DNA of 64,000 nucleotides from Eumeta japonica. Lineage: Eukaryota; Arthropoda; Insecta; Lepidoptera; Psychidae. The stretch spans positions 434,001-498,000 of the forward strand of contig BGZK01000151.1 in NCBI GenBank assembly GCA_005406025.1. Reading direction: 5' to 3'. How positions within the stretch are numbered: position 1 is the first letter of the stretch; the number at the start of each line of letters is the position of its first letter. The position numbers were made by a program, and so were the translations under genes. Under the pieces are notes generated by a model. That model was given only the letters and a program-made list of their open reading frames with translations. It was not told the origin of the DNA and did no database searches. Positions 32,330 to 44,899 of the stretch are shown piece by piece.

Positions 32330-32625
32330 GCAGTCGCGATCGGTGGCCGGAGTTAATCTAGATTGTTCCATTGAACAAGCAATAACGCGGTGCACTCCGT
32401 GAACGTGGCCCCCGTAATGGGCGCCCCGCGTCGGCGGATGCTCCGAATTGTTTTGGATGGGCGTTCGGGCCCGCGCCCCCGCGCCGAGCTTTCTGTACCC
32501 GGCGCGGACTGAACGTACCTGATAACCTATCGGATTTAACCGTCTGTTCGGCTTCGTACCGACGAGCAGCTCTCGTTGGCGGAAATAAAGATGACGTCGG
32601 TCGTTTAGGGGTCATTATTTGGTGA
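32330..32625. other. GC-rich island, candidate noncoding element
   Basis: Long CpG-rich unique block (GGGCGCCCCGCGTCGGCGGA near 32418; GGGCCCGCGCCCCCGCGCCG near 32468). The minus-strand frame 32615-32358 is open but Arg/Pro-rich without domain. One of the best island candidates by length and contrast. Confidence 0.5.
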
Positions 32626-33479
32626 TAGGTGACCTGCCTGAATATTTATTTGCTAGGTATATGATGATAGAGCAAAGTCTGTGTCAGTAGTCGCTTTAAA
32701 TTTCTAAATTACTGCAATAGATTACTTATTAATAAGACGTAGTAGAAAATGATTCTAATAAAACATATCTGATTGTAATTTAAGATTCGTTATAATTTTA
32801 TGCAGTCTATGTTAATGGACTGATCGAAAAATATTTTTTCGATTGATTGTCAAAAATCGCTTTCTTAGCAATCGCTTATTTAGCAATCAGATTGTCATTA
32901 TATTTTTAAAAATCGCTTCATTTGAAGCTATTTTATTTAATGAAGACTGTAGTTAAAGCATTTTTAGATAACAAAAAATAATTGAAATAAGAATGTTTTA
33001 AATTGTCAATTAGATACATGGAGCATTAGGAGGTCATGACATCATTGTATTATAGTCCCGTAAAAACATGTGTTAAACATTTTATAAGAAGAAATATTTT
33101 TCGATAAAATATTTTACGGTATAGATGGGTGATTTTTTAACTAATTTTGTTCGCGAAGAAAAATTTCCCTGCACACCCCAATGTGCACACGGCGTAAAGA
33201 TATAAATTACCTTACTTAAATCCGTATAGTTTGTATAGATGGGTTTCGCACTTGTAATTCATAAATAGGAAACCGCTTTTTCGGTACAATTTTATAGTGT
33301 AATTTATATAAATAGTAAGGTTTTTTGTACATATAGATTTATTTTGAGTTCGCATGAGTTTTACTTCCGAAATGCATTAAGCACGTATGCAGTGTAGTCT
33401 CGGTAATCCTTCAAAGGGCTGATCACGTGACAAAGACGTTGACGGTTCTTATGACGGTAGGGTCGCCAACCGCTGACAG
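32626..33479. other. AT-rich spacer, nothing recognised
   Basis: No coding or repeat signal noticed; left flank of the Jockey-type LINE. Confidence 0.5.
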
Positions 33480-34490
33480 TCATTCAGGGCCGCTAGATAA
33501 CGGCACGGCCCAAAATCGATGTCGAAGAATATCTGGACGGTACGGCTTCCTATCGGGAGCAGATTTTGAGATCCGGATCTTATCAATTCGATTGGCCTGA
33601 ATCATGAACTGAATCAAATTCCCGAAAATATAAACACGACAAAGGAAATGACATATGCGATCACTTCTCTCACAAGCCATCTACAACGCGTCACGGGCGA
33701 ATGCTCCAGGCGGGCTCCGGCAACAAATGGTCGTCGATGAAAACTACCTCATGATACTAGGAGACTTTTGAGACAAAATAACGCTGTTACTCGCGCTTAT
33801 CGCACTTATCCTACAGAAGATAATCGCATTCACCTGCGCTCTTTACAACGCGCGGTAAAAGAACGCGTGAGTGAACTCAGAAAGGATAATAGGCAGGATC
33901 TGATGGAAGATATCTCGCCGTTCCACCAGGCGTACTGGCGCCTGACGATAGTTCTGAAATAAGATACGGTCGCGACGATGCCACTTCTCTTGAGAAAAGA
34001 TCTTCTGCCCGCCTTTGAAGACGACGAAAAGACAGAGTGTCTAGCGGACAGCCTCCAGATCCAATGCACTACTAGCATTCAACTGATTGACCAACACCAC
34101 TTAGATGAGGTGAACTGAGTAGTAGCTCAGCTACTCGACTCGCCTCCTAGCGTAAATATCTCCTCAGATACTGCGGACGAATTGAAAACATGTATCAGAA
34201 ACATCCGTTCGCAAAAAGTTCCGGGACCCGATGGAGTTAGTAATAGGCTCCTCAACCTATTACCGCCAAACTTGATTCTGATGCTGGTGGCGATTTTCAA
34301 TACTTGTATCAACAAAGCCATTTTTTAAAATCTCTGGAATAAGGCTAACTTCATTGGTATCCCAAAGCCTAGAAAGTCGGAATCTAACCCGACCAACTAT
34401 AAGCCCATCAGTCTCTTAAAGACGCTATGTAAACTATGTGAACAACTACTGAACCACCGCCTCAAAGACTTCATTTAGTCCGTGAATATT

Positions 34491-34556
34491 ATTATAAATG
34501 AGCAATTTATAGTAATATTCTTGGATATACTTTATGTATATTATAAATGAGCAATT
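34491..34556. repeat. Short duplication inside the LINE
   Basis: ATTATAAATGAGCAATT occurs at 34491-34507 and 34540-34556, interrupting the reverse transcriptase frame. A local duplication after insertion of the element. Confidence 0.5.
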
Positions 34557-35691
34557 CAGTTTTCGCTTGGGTTACTGTTGCACCTTACAAGCCCAGCGCA
34601 TTACGGAATATATACACACGGGGTTCTCCAGGCGTCACCCCAAACCAACTGCAGCGCTCTTCCTCAACGTAGCGAAAGCTTTCGACAAGGTATGAAATGA
34701 AAGACTCATTTATAAGCTCCATAAGCTTAGACTACCGGACCGACTCGTACTCATATTACGAGATTTTATTAAGGACAGATACTTTCGGTTTTGCGTCAAG
34801 GGAATGCGCTCATCATCCAGACCGATTGAAGCTGGAGTCCCTCAAGGCACTATACTTTCCCTATCCTGTACTTCTTGTATACAAACGACGTACCGCGGCA
34901 TCCTAAGTTCGAATTCGCGATATTTGCAGATGACACGGCACTATACACACGCATCGAATGGCCTAGAGTTTTAACACATCTTCAAACAGCAATCGACACC
35001 CTTGGTGACTGGTTCAGGAAGTGGAAGACCAAGGTCAACCCCGAAAAGAATGCAGTAAATGTACTTCTCTAAGGGTAGATCGGAGACCTTTGCCCACTGA
35101 AATTGTTCAACTGACATATACCTTGGGTTACAGAAGTTAAGTACCTCGCGGTTACTCTAGATCTAAAACTTAACTTCCATAAGCACATAAAAAGCGTTCG
35201 GGACAGGGAGGCCTTTTATCTTGACCGACTCTACCCGATGACAAATGTCCTTAGCAAGCTGTCTCTCCGTAATAAATTCACGTTGTTCAAAACTTGCATT
35301 CGTCCCGTCCTTACTTACATACGCGGGAATAGTCTTTGCATATATACCGTCTTAAAAAATACACAAACTACAAGTTATTCAGAATAGATTCATGTGTACA
35401 GCCACAGATGCCCCGTGGTAAGTTAGGAATCTTTGTCTAAACAAAGACCTGTAGACGGCCTACAGACTATTGTGGCCCTCCTCAAAGAGAAGTGCAAATG
35501 ATACTTGGAATTAGCCATAATCCACCCAAACCCATTAATAGCTGCGGCTGCATCCCACAATATTAAGCCCTGGCGCCAAAAAACGCCGGCCAAAACACGT
35601 TTTCTCAGACCCTGATGATTCCATCACACGCGCAATCGCGAACTCTTCTTCTTCGTTTCAAGCAAACGTCGTGGGTCCGTCTCTAATACTA

Positions 35692-36183
35692 CAGTGGAAT
35701 CTTAATAACTCGAATATCAAGGGAAATGCCAAAAAAATCGAGTTAACAAGTTTTCGACTTAACAAGAACGTCGAGATACATATGACACTGTCGACAAGGA
35801 ATAAACATAACGTTCACAGCTGTGTTACTTAGAAAGTTTCATGAATGTATTCATTCATTGCACGTGAACAAGATAAAAACAATAGATTAGACACCCCGAA
35901 CCCGAACATTCATTTTGGAATTTATTGCTATTATTTCGGGGAATTCCAAGTAAGACGTCATTATATTTTACGAACTACGACTTACCGTTTCCTTTTTAAA
36001 TTTGAGTTATAGAGTGTATGTGTATTATCAATACTTCGTAGGGAAATAACATTTTGTTCGTGTTACAAAGTCTAAATAATTCGAGATACCGTGCATTTAG
36101 GGATTCATCGGAAGGGAATGATAATTTTTTTCGACTTACTGAGGATTTCGACTTAACGAGTTCGAGTTATTGAGATTCCACTC
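35692..36183. mobile_element. 492-bp MITE, pogo/Tigger-like, TA-flanked
   Basis: Ends are inverted repeats: left CAGTGGAATCTTAATAACTC, right (reversed) GAGTGGAATCTCAATAACTC, differing at two of the first 20 positions, with further AGTCGAAAT-like words inside both ends. It is bounded by TA at 35690-35691 and 36184-36185, the duplication expected of Tc1/mariner-pogo transposases. The CAGTGGAA...ATAACTCGAA end is of the pogo/Tigger kind. The interior has no transposase frame. It sits inside the Jockey-type LINE and is therefore younger than it. Confidence 0.5.
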
Positions 36184-36561
36184 TATAACGTCGTACGCGT
36201 AGACGCAGACCGCGTGTGCTGCCGTCAGGAATTCCTGTCAAGCCCACAGGCCTAGTATATCAGACTCGTACTTTCAGACCCTAAATACGGGGTGTACGTA
36301 TTTGAGCCTGAGACAGCACTGGTTGTATCCCAAATACAGCCTGTGCCGTCTCCGCTGTCCCCAGCGACGATCTAAGCCGAGGTCCGTGTCTCTTCGAGGC
36401 GCACTTAGGTAGTCACTCAAAATCTTTCTGCCGGTTGGGTACAACGCTCGCCGTGCGCAACGCGTTCGCTTACGCTGTGAAAGCCTTCGGGCTAACAGCA
36501 AGGTCCGAGGAGGTGTTTTTCCGATGAAGATTTCACTTTCCTCCTGCGCAAAAAAAAAAAA

Positions 36562-37334
36562 CATGAAACCTACGTTACCACAGTACTGCATTTAGCCTAC
36601 AGTTTACTATAATACATGGCATATGTGTTGGTATATCAGAGGTGAAACTCTGCACTTCCATAGACGCCTAGTGTTCAGAGGTATTATTTCGACGACCTGC
36701 GTTGGCGGGGCGCCACTCCTGCAAACAGTCAGCCGATCAGTAAATAATAAAAACGGACCTTTAAGCTTTCCATTCGCGTGCGCCCCATCCATCGCAAATT
36801 TTAAGTTTTATTTCACTTTTAGTCCATCAAATGTGCTAGGATTTCATATTTAATCAGGAAATATGATATTTTCAGAATCAGTCAGCTATCCTTTTCATAA
36901 ATTTAAAACCATATAAACATAATATGGACGGCAATTTATTTTTAGTTCTTGCAACATTCTTTTTTATTTTATTGTACTCAATGAGAATTCAATTTTTGAA
37001 ATGAAAGAGCATTAAATGTAGAGGCTAATTCAGTTTGCAATGCTCATTAATAAAAATTGTAACAAAATATTTATGTAACGTCCCTATTTGGTCCCTATGT
37101 AACGTACCTAGGTAAGCCCTAATAAGGGTTGCGAATTTAGAATTCAAATCCTATACAGAGCAGATAAGGGTCTCAGACTTCATTATAATTCCAATCGCAC
37201 GGGCAGTCGTTAGGTATTTCGTGATCGTGCAAAACTGGCGATAAATACATTTACACTGATTTATGAGAAATCACGGAGTATGTGCCTAATGGATTATTTT
37301 ATTACAGATTTCGACATATAATTTCAATTAGCAA

Positions 37335-37338
<4 letters not shown>
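36562..37338. other. Spacer; moderately GC-rich at 36620-36820, otherwise nothing
   Basis: Opposed short frames at 36607-36853 have no domains. The first 250 bp have somewhat higher GC (GTTGGCGGGGCGCCACTCC). Confidence 0.5.

Positions 37339-37410
<72 letters not shown>
37339..37410. repeat. (AT)36 microsatellite
   Basis: Uninterrupted AT dinucleotide run of 72 bp. Length in the assembly may be unreliable, since such tracts slip and sequence poorly. Confidence 0.5.
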
Positions 37411-37414
<4 letters not shown>

Positions 37415-37964
37415 AGGAATTACAGTATTAACTGTAATTTAGGTAAAAAAATATAAGCAATATTATGATATGGTGATAAATAGGTTAAATTTTATATATT
37501 TAGCATAAGAAATATATAACACGTAAATTCACAAAGTTTTATTGTGTATATTGTATCGACGCATAATCCATTAAAATTGTTATAATTTCATAAAGTTCCA
37601 CTATAGTTCGTACGTATTTCAATAAATAACATATTCGACTTATAGATTGTCTTAATATTTTTCAAATTTTATTTAAGCTGTTTCTAAAATTTCAGTGTTG
37701 AGAAGGGACATTGGTGCATATAAACGCATTAAACTATTTATAAACACAAATAAACTTATCAACTGGAAACATATATTGAAATCAATCTCGGCGACATAAA
37801 TGTATGCTATATAATGTTCGCCGCTCTTGTAAATTTTAAAGACTCGCAACAGTGCGTCTCAATATGTTACTAAAAATCGAAATCTTCTCGCAAAAGATAA
37901 ATTTATTTGTTGATGCAGTTAATAACCCCCAATAAATATCGTTGATAAGGGCTGGATTAAGTTG
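37411..37964. other. AT-rich spacer, nothing recognised
   Basis: No coding or repeat signal noticed. Confidence 0.5.
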
Positions 37965-38110
37965 GACGTAGTTATTAAGGGCGCGTGCGGCTGGTGAGGC
38001 GCGGCGTCACGTCGCTTCTTAACGGACGCCGGCGTCAGCTTGGCGGCTTTCTTGCTTTATGGGAGGTCTTTGAACCGAGCGTATTATGACCTAATTTGAT
38101 CCATGAATCC
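37965..38110. other. GC-rich island, candidate noncoding element
   Basis: GGGCGCGTGCGGCTGGTGAG and CGGACGCCGGCGTCAGCTTG in a compact 100-bp block; AT-rich on both sides. No frame. Confidence 0.5.
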
Positions 38111-39292
38111 TCAAAAGGTGATTTAACAAAAAAAAATGTTAGTCCTTTTTAATTTTATGGATTGAATTAAATTAATATATTTTTTTACGTAATTGTATTG
38201 ATTTTGTGCAGGTTTTAAAATTTTTTGTGGCAATTTTCTAAAGCTTGATGATGAGCGGTCTTACAGATTCATCGTAGTAGAGTTCATGTTTAGTGCGGCC
38301 CTTTTGTCCTGAAGCTATTTAATAATTTGCTTATTTTACGTTTGGATATATTTTGTACAGTGAACGTATATTGTACGTTATGTTTTCGCGGAAAATAGAC
38401 AATAATGTGGACATTTTGACGCAGCGTAATTACTTAGTGAGGAATGGTTTCGAAATATTTATTACATTGGGACTTTTCTAAACAAAATACTGTATTTAAT
38501 CTCACTGCGTTTGGACGCAGGCTATATCATAAAGGGTAATCTATTTTATCAGAATAAATTCATTGTGTAATGTAATTACAATATCGCTTATATTATTATA
38601 TAGTAGTTTGTAATGAAAATGTCTGGAAAAGCATACCACGACCTAAAATTAATAAAACGTAAAAATAGACAATAATAATTATAAAGTAATTTAAAAAATT
38701 AAAATAATATTGTGTATGAAAAACTTTCTTATAAATATTAAAAATGTTTCTAATATTTGCAATTTTTTAGCATTTTAAGGTGGCTTATTATAAATATTTA
38801 CTAGCCTTTCTGAAGTAAGTTATCGCGTTTCAAACGGAAATTTTCATGAGTATATAATATCTCCTGAGTTACAAATTGTTTTAACAAAATGCAGAGTGTG
38901 TATTGACGACAAAATACTAGGCAATGTACGATGAAAATTATTAAGAAAAAAAAAATTAAAATTGTTTTGAGCTTTTCGTTTAGAATCGTATTAAAAAAAA
39001 TGTAAAGCTTTCGACGAAGGTAAAAGATATTAATATTTGGCCGTAGCTGGAGGCGCGTCTTGTCAATAAGGAATATTTTTTGCTACGAGATTACGTTTGT
39101 TCTCAATACGGCGTGTAAACAAGGGAGAGAGAGTTCAAACGGTTCAGTCAGGTGCTTTGAGGATTTTTATCCGAGTCATATTTTTGGTGTCGACTTAGAT
39201 TCGAGCATTTTAAAAGGAATGACGTAATTTTCAAAATTGTGCTAACTAGCCGATTGACACGGCTGCGAGTGGGAAATTTAAGTCACACATTT
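38111..39292. other. AT-rich spacer, nothing recognised
   Basis: No frame above 60 codons, no repeat recognised. Confidence 0.5.
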
Positions 39293-39600
39293 AGACGAAC
39301 TTTTCGCCCGCGGTTTCGTCCGCGTGGACGCAAAATGTGTTCCTTCATCTTTTATATGGAAAGATTTTGTTATCAATCCTAATTTCGTCCCCGCTCTTGA
39401 TTCTCTAATCTTTATCGATACTTGATTCTGATCCTTGTTCTCCTTTCGATTCCGATACTGTTACCGGTCATGTTTCCGATCTGTACGAAGCCAGGATAAA
39501 GGCTATTATGAAAATAAAATGTAGGGTATATTTCTCGACGATAGTGAAGTTCTCTATGAATGAAAGAATATTTATATTATACAATATATAACCCCACTAC
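39293..39600 (+). repeat. GATTCC-rich repeat family, long copy
   Basis: Starts CTTTTCGCCCGCGGTTTCGT, CCGCGTGGACGCAAAATG; the core is degenerate GATTCC/GATACT units (39400-39480); the end reads AGCCAGGATAAAGGCTATT and AGTGAAGTTCTCTATGAATG. The same three-part order is seen at 44900-45250. Noncoding; class unknown to me, but familiar from Lepidoptera. Confidence 0.5.
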
Positions 39601-41294
39601 ACCCTCCCTCGTCCTTCATCTCTAATTGTAAAGTTCCATTTGTAATAAATAAATACCAAATTCATAGTCGTACCTCGCTGCATAAAAAAGTTTCATAAAA
39701 AATTCAACCCCTCTTTCATCTCACTTAAAAAGAGAACTCTTTCTTACCTTATACAAACTATCATCTGACCATTTTTTCCACAATTGAGCTCATACTATCG
39801 GAGATTCGTGATTAATCAGTGAGTGGGTATCTATCTTCAGTAGAATGTCCGATTTGAATAATTCATAAAGCAACCTAAATATAGTGAAACAACTTTGAAT
39901 TCGAAGTGATCTATTCGGATGAAGATTAGTACCAAGTGGTCGTGAATCTTCTAGATATTAATCTGTTTTCTAAAACTGTAATGTATTATTTCGTTCTATT
40001 ATCAAAGGTTCTTGCACGCGGCGTAAGAAATCTTTTGAGTCATTTTTTAAAGCTTGGTTTACTTTGCTGAAATTTTCTATAGGATTCCTATTTTTTGAAA
40101 ATAAAACATAGCTTATTTTATTCAATGTTAATATAGCATACTAATGTCATCGGAAATTTTATAATTGGTTTATTAGTTTTTAAGTTTACAAATAATAAAA
40201 AAACATACAAAGAGTCAAACATTTTCCATTTATAATGTTTAGATAATTTTTGGTCTTTTGAGTTCCAAGAACACAGTGTTTTTAATGTAATGGGTTTGCC
40301 TTAGTATACAAAAATCGTAGTTCAAAGTCTTGAATGATAATAAGATGCATTAAAATTTCTGGTGAGTTTTCCTGGGGAGTTTTCTAAGATGAATACGAGA
40401 AACATCGGCCTGCATTCTTTTTAAAATATTTTTATGATTCACGGCATTATAAATGATTTAAATTAATTACTAATTTCAACAAGACATTATAAATCACTGT
40501 AATAAAGCATTGGTATTTGTTACCACGCAAATGTAATTTAGTTGATAATTGTTAATCAATATATTTCTTCAATTCAATTCATTAAAAAATTACGGAATTT
40601 TGCAACATTACATATTTTCACCATTTTCGGACATTCTGAACTATCTTAGAATAACGTAAATAATATTTTGAACTGTTAATTAGAAAATTAACTTTTACGA
40701 AATAAATCGTTAAAGCAATATTATTTGATACGTAATAATTATTAATAGCGCTAAGTAGAATATAATATATAAATTATACTTTTAAAATAATTTGGTGATC
40801 TTGAGTGCCAATTCGTTAATTCGCCCCATGTTTTATTTGTTTTGGATAAATTATAAAAATTGATTTTTTATAAATTTATCCATACTTTTTTCTTATTTTT
40901 ATAATTTTCGACTTTCAATTGCTTCTCATTTTTTTGTTACTTTTTTATTTCTTGACTGTTGGCTCCCATGATGTTTAATCATTCTCCAGAAACTACTTTA
41001 CAGTTTTATTTCATTTGCGATATTTGTAATGTTATTTGTTTAGCCATAAATATAGTTAGTTAAATAAGTCATCGACATTTAGAAAAATTAACTTTATCCA
41101 TGCAGGATGGGTCGCTTTTTTTAGTTTAAGATGATGTGTCATGGGTTCCTAATATGGTGATTTTGCTTTATGCCGTCGCCTCTTGTGGGATTTTTTTTCT
41201 TAATATTTCGCTTTACATTATTATATATTACAGAACTTACATAAGTTAGCTTTGTAATATTAATATGTTCAATTATTTATTTAGATTACTTATC
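39601..41294. other. AT-rich spacer, nothing recognised
   Basis: Long AT-rich stretch without frames above 60 codons or nameable repeats. Confidence 0.5.
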
Positions 41295-41665
41295 TAGTGG
41301 TTTGAAGGAAGATGTAGTGACTAAAGTAGAAAGAAGTATGTTGCGGTGGTTTGGCCATCTGGAAAGGATGAATGAAAGTGGATTGACAAAACAAATCTAT
41401 AGAGCGAATGTGTGTGATGAAAAGGTCGGCAAGGATCGCTCTAGAAAATCCTACGCAGACCATATTGGTGGTATGTTAAAAAGGGCCAAATTTAAAGCAC
41501 CCGAAACCGGTGAGCTTGCATGAAAAGATTGATGGATGTCAGTGAGGCAAGAGAGATATGCAAAGATCGTATTATGTGGAAACCTAATCTCTACCTGGGG
41601 TAGGCAGAGACTAGATATAGGCATGCCTAGTCTGGGAAATAGGCATGAGTTTATATTATTATTAT
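41295..41665 (+). mobile_element. RTE-like LINE tail (copy D) with inverted segment
   Basis: Best-preserved copy of this family's C-terminus: a 73-codon frame (41302-41523) reads LKEDVVTKVERSMLRWFGH, LTKQIYRAN, KSYADHIGGMLKRAK. The 3' untranslated part AAAAGATTGATGGATGTCAG to CTGGGAAATAGGCATGAG follows. Within it, 41597-41616 is GGGGTAGGCAGAGACTAGAT, the reverse complement of the family's own ...TCTCTGCCTACCCC phrase, joined to a palindrome AGGCATGCCT (41619-41628). 5'-truncated; no RT core. Confidence 0.5.
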
Positions 41666-42672
41666 TTAGCTTACCCTGAATACGTATGATAAGAACTACT
41701 TAAGACTGGTTATAGATTTTTGTTATGCTCTTGTCCATGTTGTTATTACAATAATTTTTATTCAAAACACACATATTTCTGTAGTTATCAAAGATACTTA
41801 TTATATTTAATATAATAAGACTTTTTTTTATTATTTTTTACAAGTGGTGTAGTGCTTGAAGCCAATGCTTATATTTCATATTAAATAGGACAAAATAATT
41901 ATACGTTGCGATTCTTGGAGGGATAGAAAGACGTACGGACAAATCCAAATTGTAAGTTTGTACTTGAGAAACAAACACAAAAATCCTTTTTTAAATTTCT
42001 ATTATGAATCTTTAGTAAAACAATATTCAATAAAAGATTAAGATAAAAGCTAGATCACGAACCAGTATGATATATATAGTCTAATAATGGGTAAAAGTTG
42101 AAAAAATCCGAAATTGCGAACAGTTAGAGACAGAGAACGCCCAGGCAAAGCCGCTATATGCGAATTGAAACAGTTTTTTTTCCACTGGATTCTACAAACC
42201 ACTCGACTTTGATATACGACCGGGATTTAGTGTTTTTCCATACCTACCGTAGGATTTAGCGGCTAAAACAATTAAAAACTTGGAGCTGCTGGTTTATTGA
42301 CGCATCGTTATTGGTTTTTGGTTTTTTTGCTAAATTATCGTCGAAATTAACTTTCCAAATTGAGACTAGAAAATTGATTTTATACATTTTATGAAAAGAG
42401 ATGTTTTGAATAAACTTTCTTTAGATTTGTTTAGGTTTGAACTTCAAAAAAAAATTGAGATAAAATAACAAAAGCAGTCATGTAAGACTGAGACTTACAA
42501 GCAATTAGACTCGAGTCTCATAATTTATTTTTAATGTGTGTACATAAAACATAATTGGAAGGGTTGCTACGATGTTATCGAGATAGAAGTGGGTCAAATA
42601 TACCATCTGATATTACGATTATTGAAAATTCGTATATTCTATTTTAGTGATAATTAGATTGTGTAATACAAT
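41666..42672. other. AT-rich spacer, nothing recognised
   Basis: No coding or repeat signal noticed. Confidence 0.5.
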
Positions 42673-43985
42673 TAGTCAACAAATGCTTTTTAGGTAAAAA
42701 TTTTTTCGAATTCTCCGAAAATTATGATTGAGTTGTCATTTGGATTTAGAAAGGCATCTAGATAGTTTTTGAAAAAATGCTGAGGCCGCTCGCAAAAATT
42801 GCAATAGTTATAAACAATTAAGTGAAAAAAAAGGGGAGTTTAGTTTTTCGCCAATATCTCAAAAACTATCTGAGATAATTTGAATTTGAAAAAAGATTCA
42901 AAGACAGGAGGAAACGTATTTTATATTTATTATTGAACTTTTAATTTTTTGATCTCTTTCATTTCAACGTTCCCACTTGGTTTTTTTAGTTTGATTTCAT
43001 CGTATCTTTGTAACTAACGGAGATACAATGAAAAAATTATCTCATAAACAACGCATTTGTTTATGAGACAATTTTTTAAACAATAGAAGATAAAAATTAA
43101 TAAAAATTATTTTTAAGTAGCTTCTTTCTGATCATAAGAAAACGGATCAACAATAATATTAAAAAAAAAAGATTTTTTTTCAATGTTTAATGAAGTTTTA
43201 TCATTTTTCACCTTAGTAAATTGTTAATAACAAAACGAAAATTAACAATTTTTTTAATTTTTCCAACGGGAATCTATTCTAAGACCATTGAAAAATAGCT
43301 CCACGTAAGGAAAAAATTCTCAGATTAATAGTTTAACAATTATGGCACTCGCAATGTTAATGATCGTGCTACAAAAAAATTATCATCAACTAATAGAATA
43401 ATTAATGGAAAGAAGCGTCTGAATTTTTTCCATTTTTAATTTTCATATTAAATAAGTTTAAATAATATTTATTCATTAAAAAGTCCGAAGGGGGCGTGGC
43501 TCAAGAAAACTGGAGTACCTGTTTTCGGGTGTATTTTCAACCCTCTCAGAAAATTATAAATACTGGTCCTACAATTCTAAAAGTTTTTTTTTTTTTTTAT
43601 ATTTTAATCGTATATCTGCAATCAGTCGCTAGACTATGAGCAGGTGAGTTGAATGGAAGTGATGTTTAGCGATATAGGACCACTGCCCTTTTATTTAAAT
43701 ATAAAAAAAAAAAATTCTGAAAGTTAAAACTTTTTTTAGTAAATTTCCTTCTGTCTTTGAATCTTTTTTCAAACTCAAATTATTTCAAACAGTTTTTGAG
43801 ATATTGGCGAAAAACTAAACCCCCCCTTTTTTTTCACTTAATTGTTTATAACTATTTTAATTTTTGCGAGCGGACTTAGCATTTTCTCTAAAACTATCTA
43901 GATGCCATTCCAAATCGAATGATATCTCAATCATAATTTTGGGAGAATTCTAAAAAAATTAGACCTAAAAAATACTTGTTGACTA
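42673..43985. mobile_element. Foldback-type element with about 250-bp inverted arms
   Basis: The left arm 42673-42925 and right arm 43742-43985 are inverted copies: both contain, in mirrored order, TAGTCAACAA at the outer end, AAAATTATGATTGAG, GGCATCTAGATAGTTTT, CGCTCGCAAAAATT, ATAGTTATAAACAATTAAGT, CGCCAATATCTCAAAAACT and AAAAAAGATTCAAAGACAG. Similarity by eye is well above 80 percent. Outer bases TA at both edges may be the target duplication. The 0.8-kb interior is noncoding and holds two further inverted repeats (43031-43077; 43573-43606 with 43692-43730). No transposase. Confidence 0.5.
43031..43077. repeat. 21-bp hairpin inside the foldback element
   Basis: Arms 43031-43051 and 43057-43077 pair with one mismatch (ATTATCTCATAAACAA against ATTGTCTCATAAACAA) around CGCAT. 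May be a nested insertion or part of the element's own structure. Confidence 0.5.
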
Positions 43986-44529
43986 GACTAAATGTCTTTA
44001 TAAGACATCTATTTATGTATAATTAACAATAAATAGTCTATAGCAGTAACCATGAGAAAATAAATGTAATATCTTTTAAAGTGCTGACTGTACATTAAAA
44101 AGGACTACTTTCGCACTATTTCATTATTCGTTTTTTTCACAGAAATTCAATGTTGGGTGGAGAGACTAATCGGTTAACATCTCATTTGAATATTAAATTA
44201 GATATTAATATAACTTACTATACGAAATGGCGATTGAAAGAAATGGAGGCGATTAAAAACTACTTCATTTACTGACTAAAATTATTTGAGAAGGATAATA
44301 TACTCTATGATCTTAAATGTTGTACATAAGTATTTATACTACACAATCGTTAGTCTATTTTGTGATTGAATTGAATTATATTGCTATCATAATGCAAATA
44401 TGGTCATAGAATAGCCATACTAAATTTAATTTTTATAGATCAATCCCGATCGTATTTCCGATGAACGACTGATCGAATGTACAATGTAAAGTTCAAAAGC
44501 AAATAACTCTTTGTGAAAACATAATGAGT
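43986..44529. other. AT-rich spacer, nothing recognised
   Basis: No coding or repeat signal noticed. Confidence 0.5.
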
Positions 44530-44800
44530 CTAAAAGCGCATTAGTTCGCAACTCGGAACAATACGGGCCGCGGCGATCGCGTGATTTACCAGGTAACACG
44601 AGGGTACGCATGAGTGCTCCGCGAACATTTCACGTAGTTCATAAACAATGAAAATGGAAAAGGATTTCGGGAAAACATTCGCCCGCGGTCTGTGCCCGGA
44701 AAATTACTTTGCGAGGAGCGTATTGCGGATCCATTTGAAAGTTGTGGGCCCGATTTCATTTGCCTATACATTCAAACGATGCCGTGTTTCAATTCAAATA
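44530..44800. other. GC-balanced island, candidate noncoding element
   Basis: Unique block with GGGCCGCGGCGATCGCGTGA near 44565 and CGCCCGCGGTCTGTGCCCGG near 44680. Short frames on both strands, no domain. Confidence 0.5.
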
Positions 44801-44899
44801 CCGATTTACACTAGTACATGGAGTAGATAAAGAAGAGTCGAAATGCTGACACCTTTTTATATATTTACGAACTCTTTTAGGAATAGTGCATTATTATAG

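Larger units (their letters stand above)
33480..36561 (+). mobile_element. Jockey-type LINE, decayed, interrupted by a MITE
   Basis: Plus-strand ORF2 remains of a Jockey-clade element. In order: RQNNAVTRAYRTYP (33770), LMEDISPFHQAYWRL (33900), DDEKTECLADSLQ (34020), KVPGPDGVSNRLLNLLPPN (34215), NPTNYKPISLLKTL (34390), AFDKV (34679-34693), AGVPQG (34831-34848), FADD (34923-34934) and LGDWFRKWKTKVNPEK (35000). So the RT catalytic FADD box and the PQG box are both visible. Several stops and frameshifts; a 17-bp word is duplicated around 34491-34556. At 35690 a MITE interrupts it; the part from 36184 to a run of twelve A (36550-36561) may be its 3' end and poly-A tail. The endonuclease domain is missing, so the copy is 5'-truncated; the exact start is uncertain. 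Confidence 0.5.
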
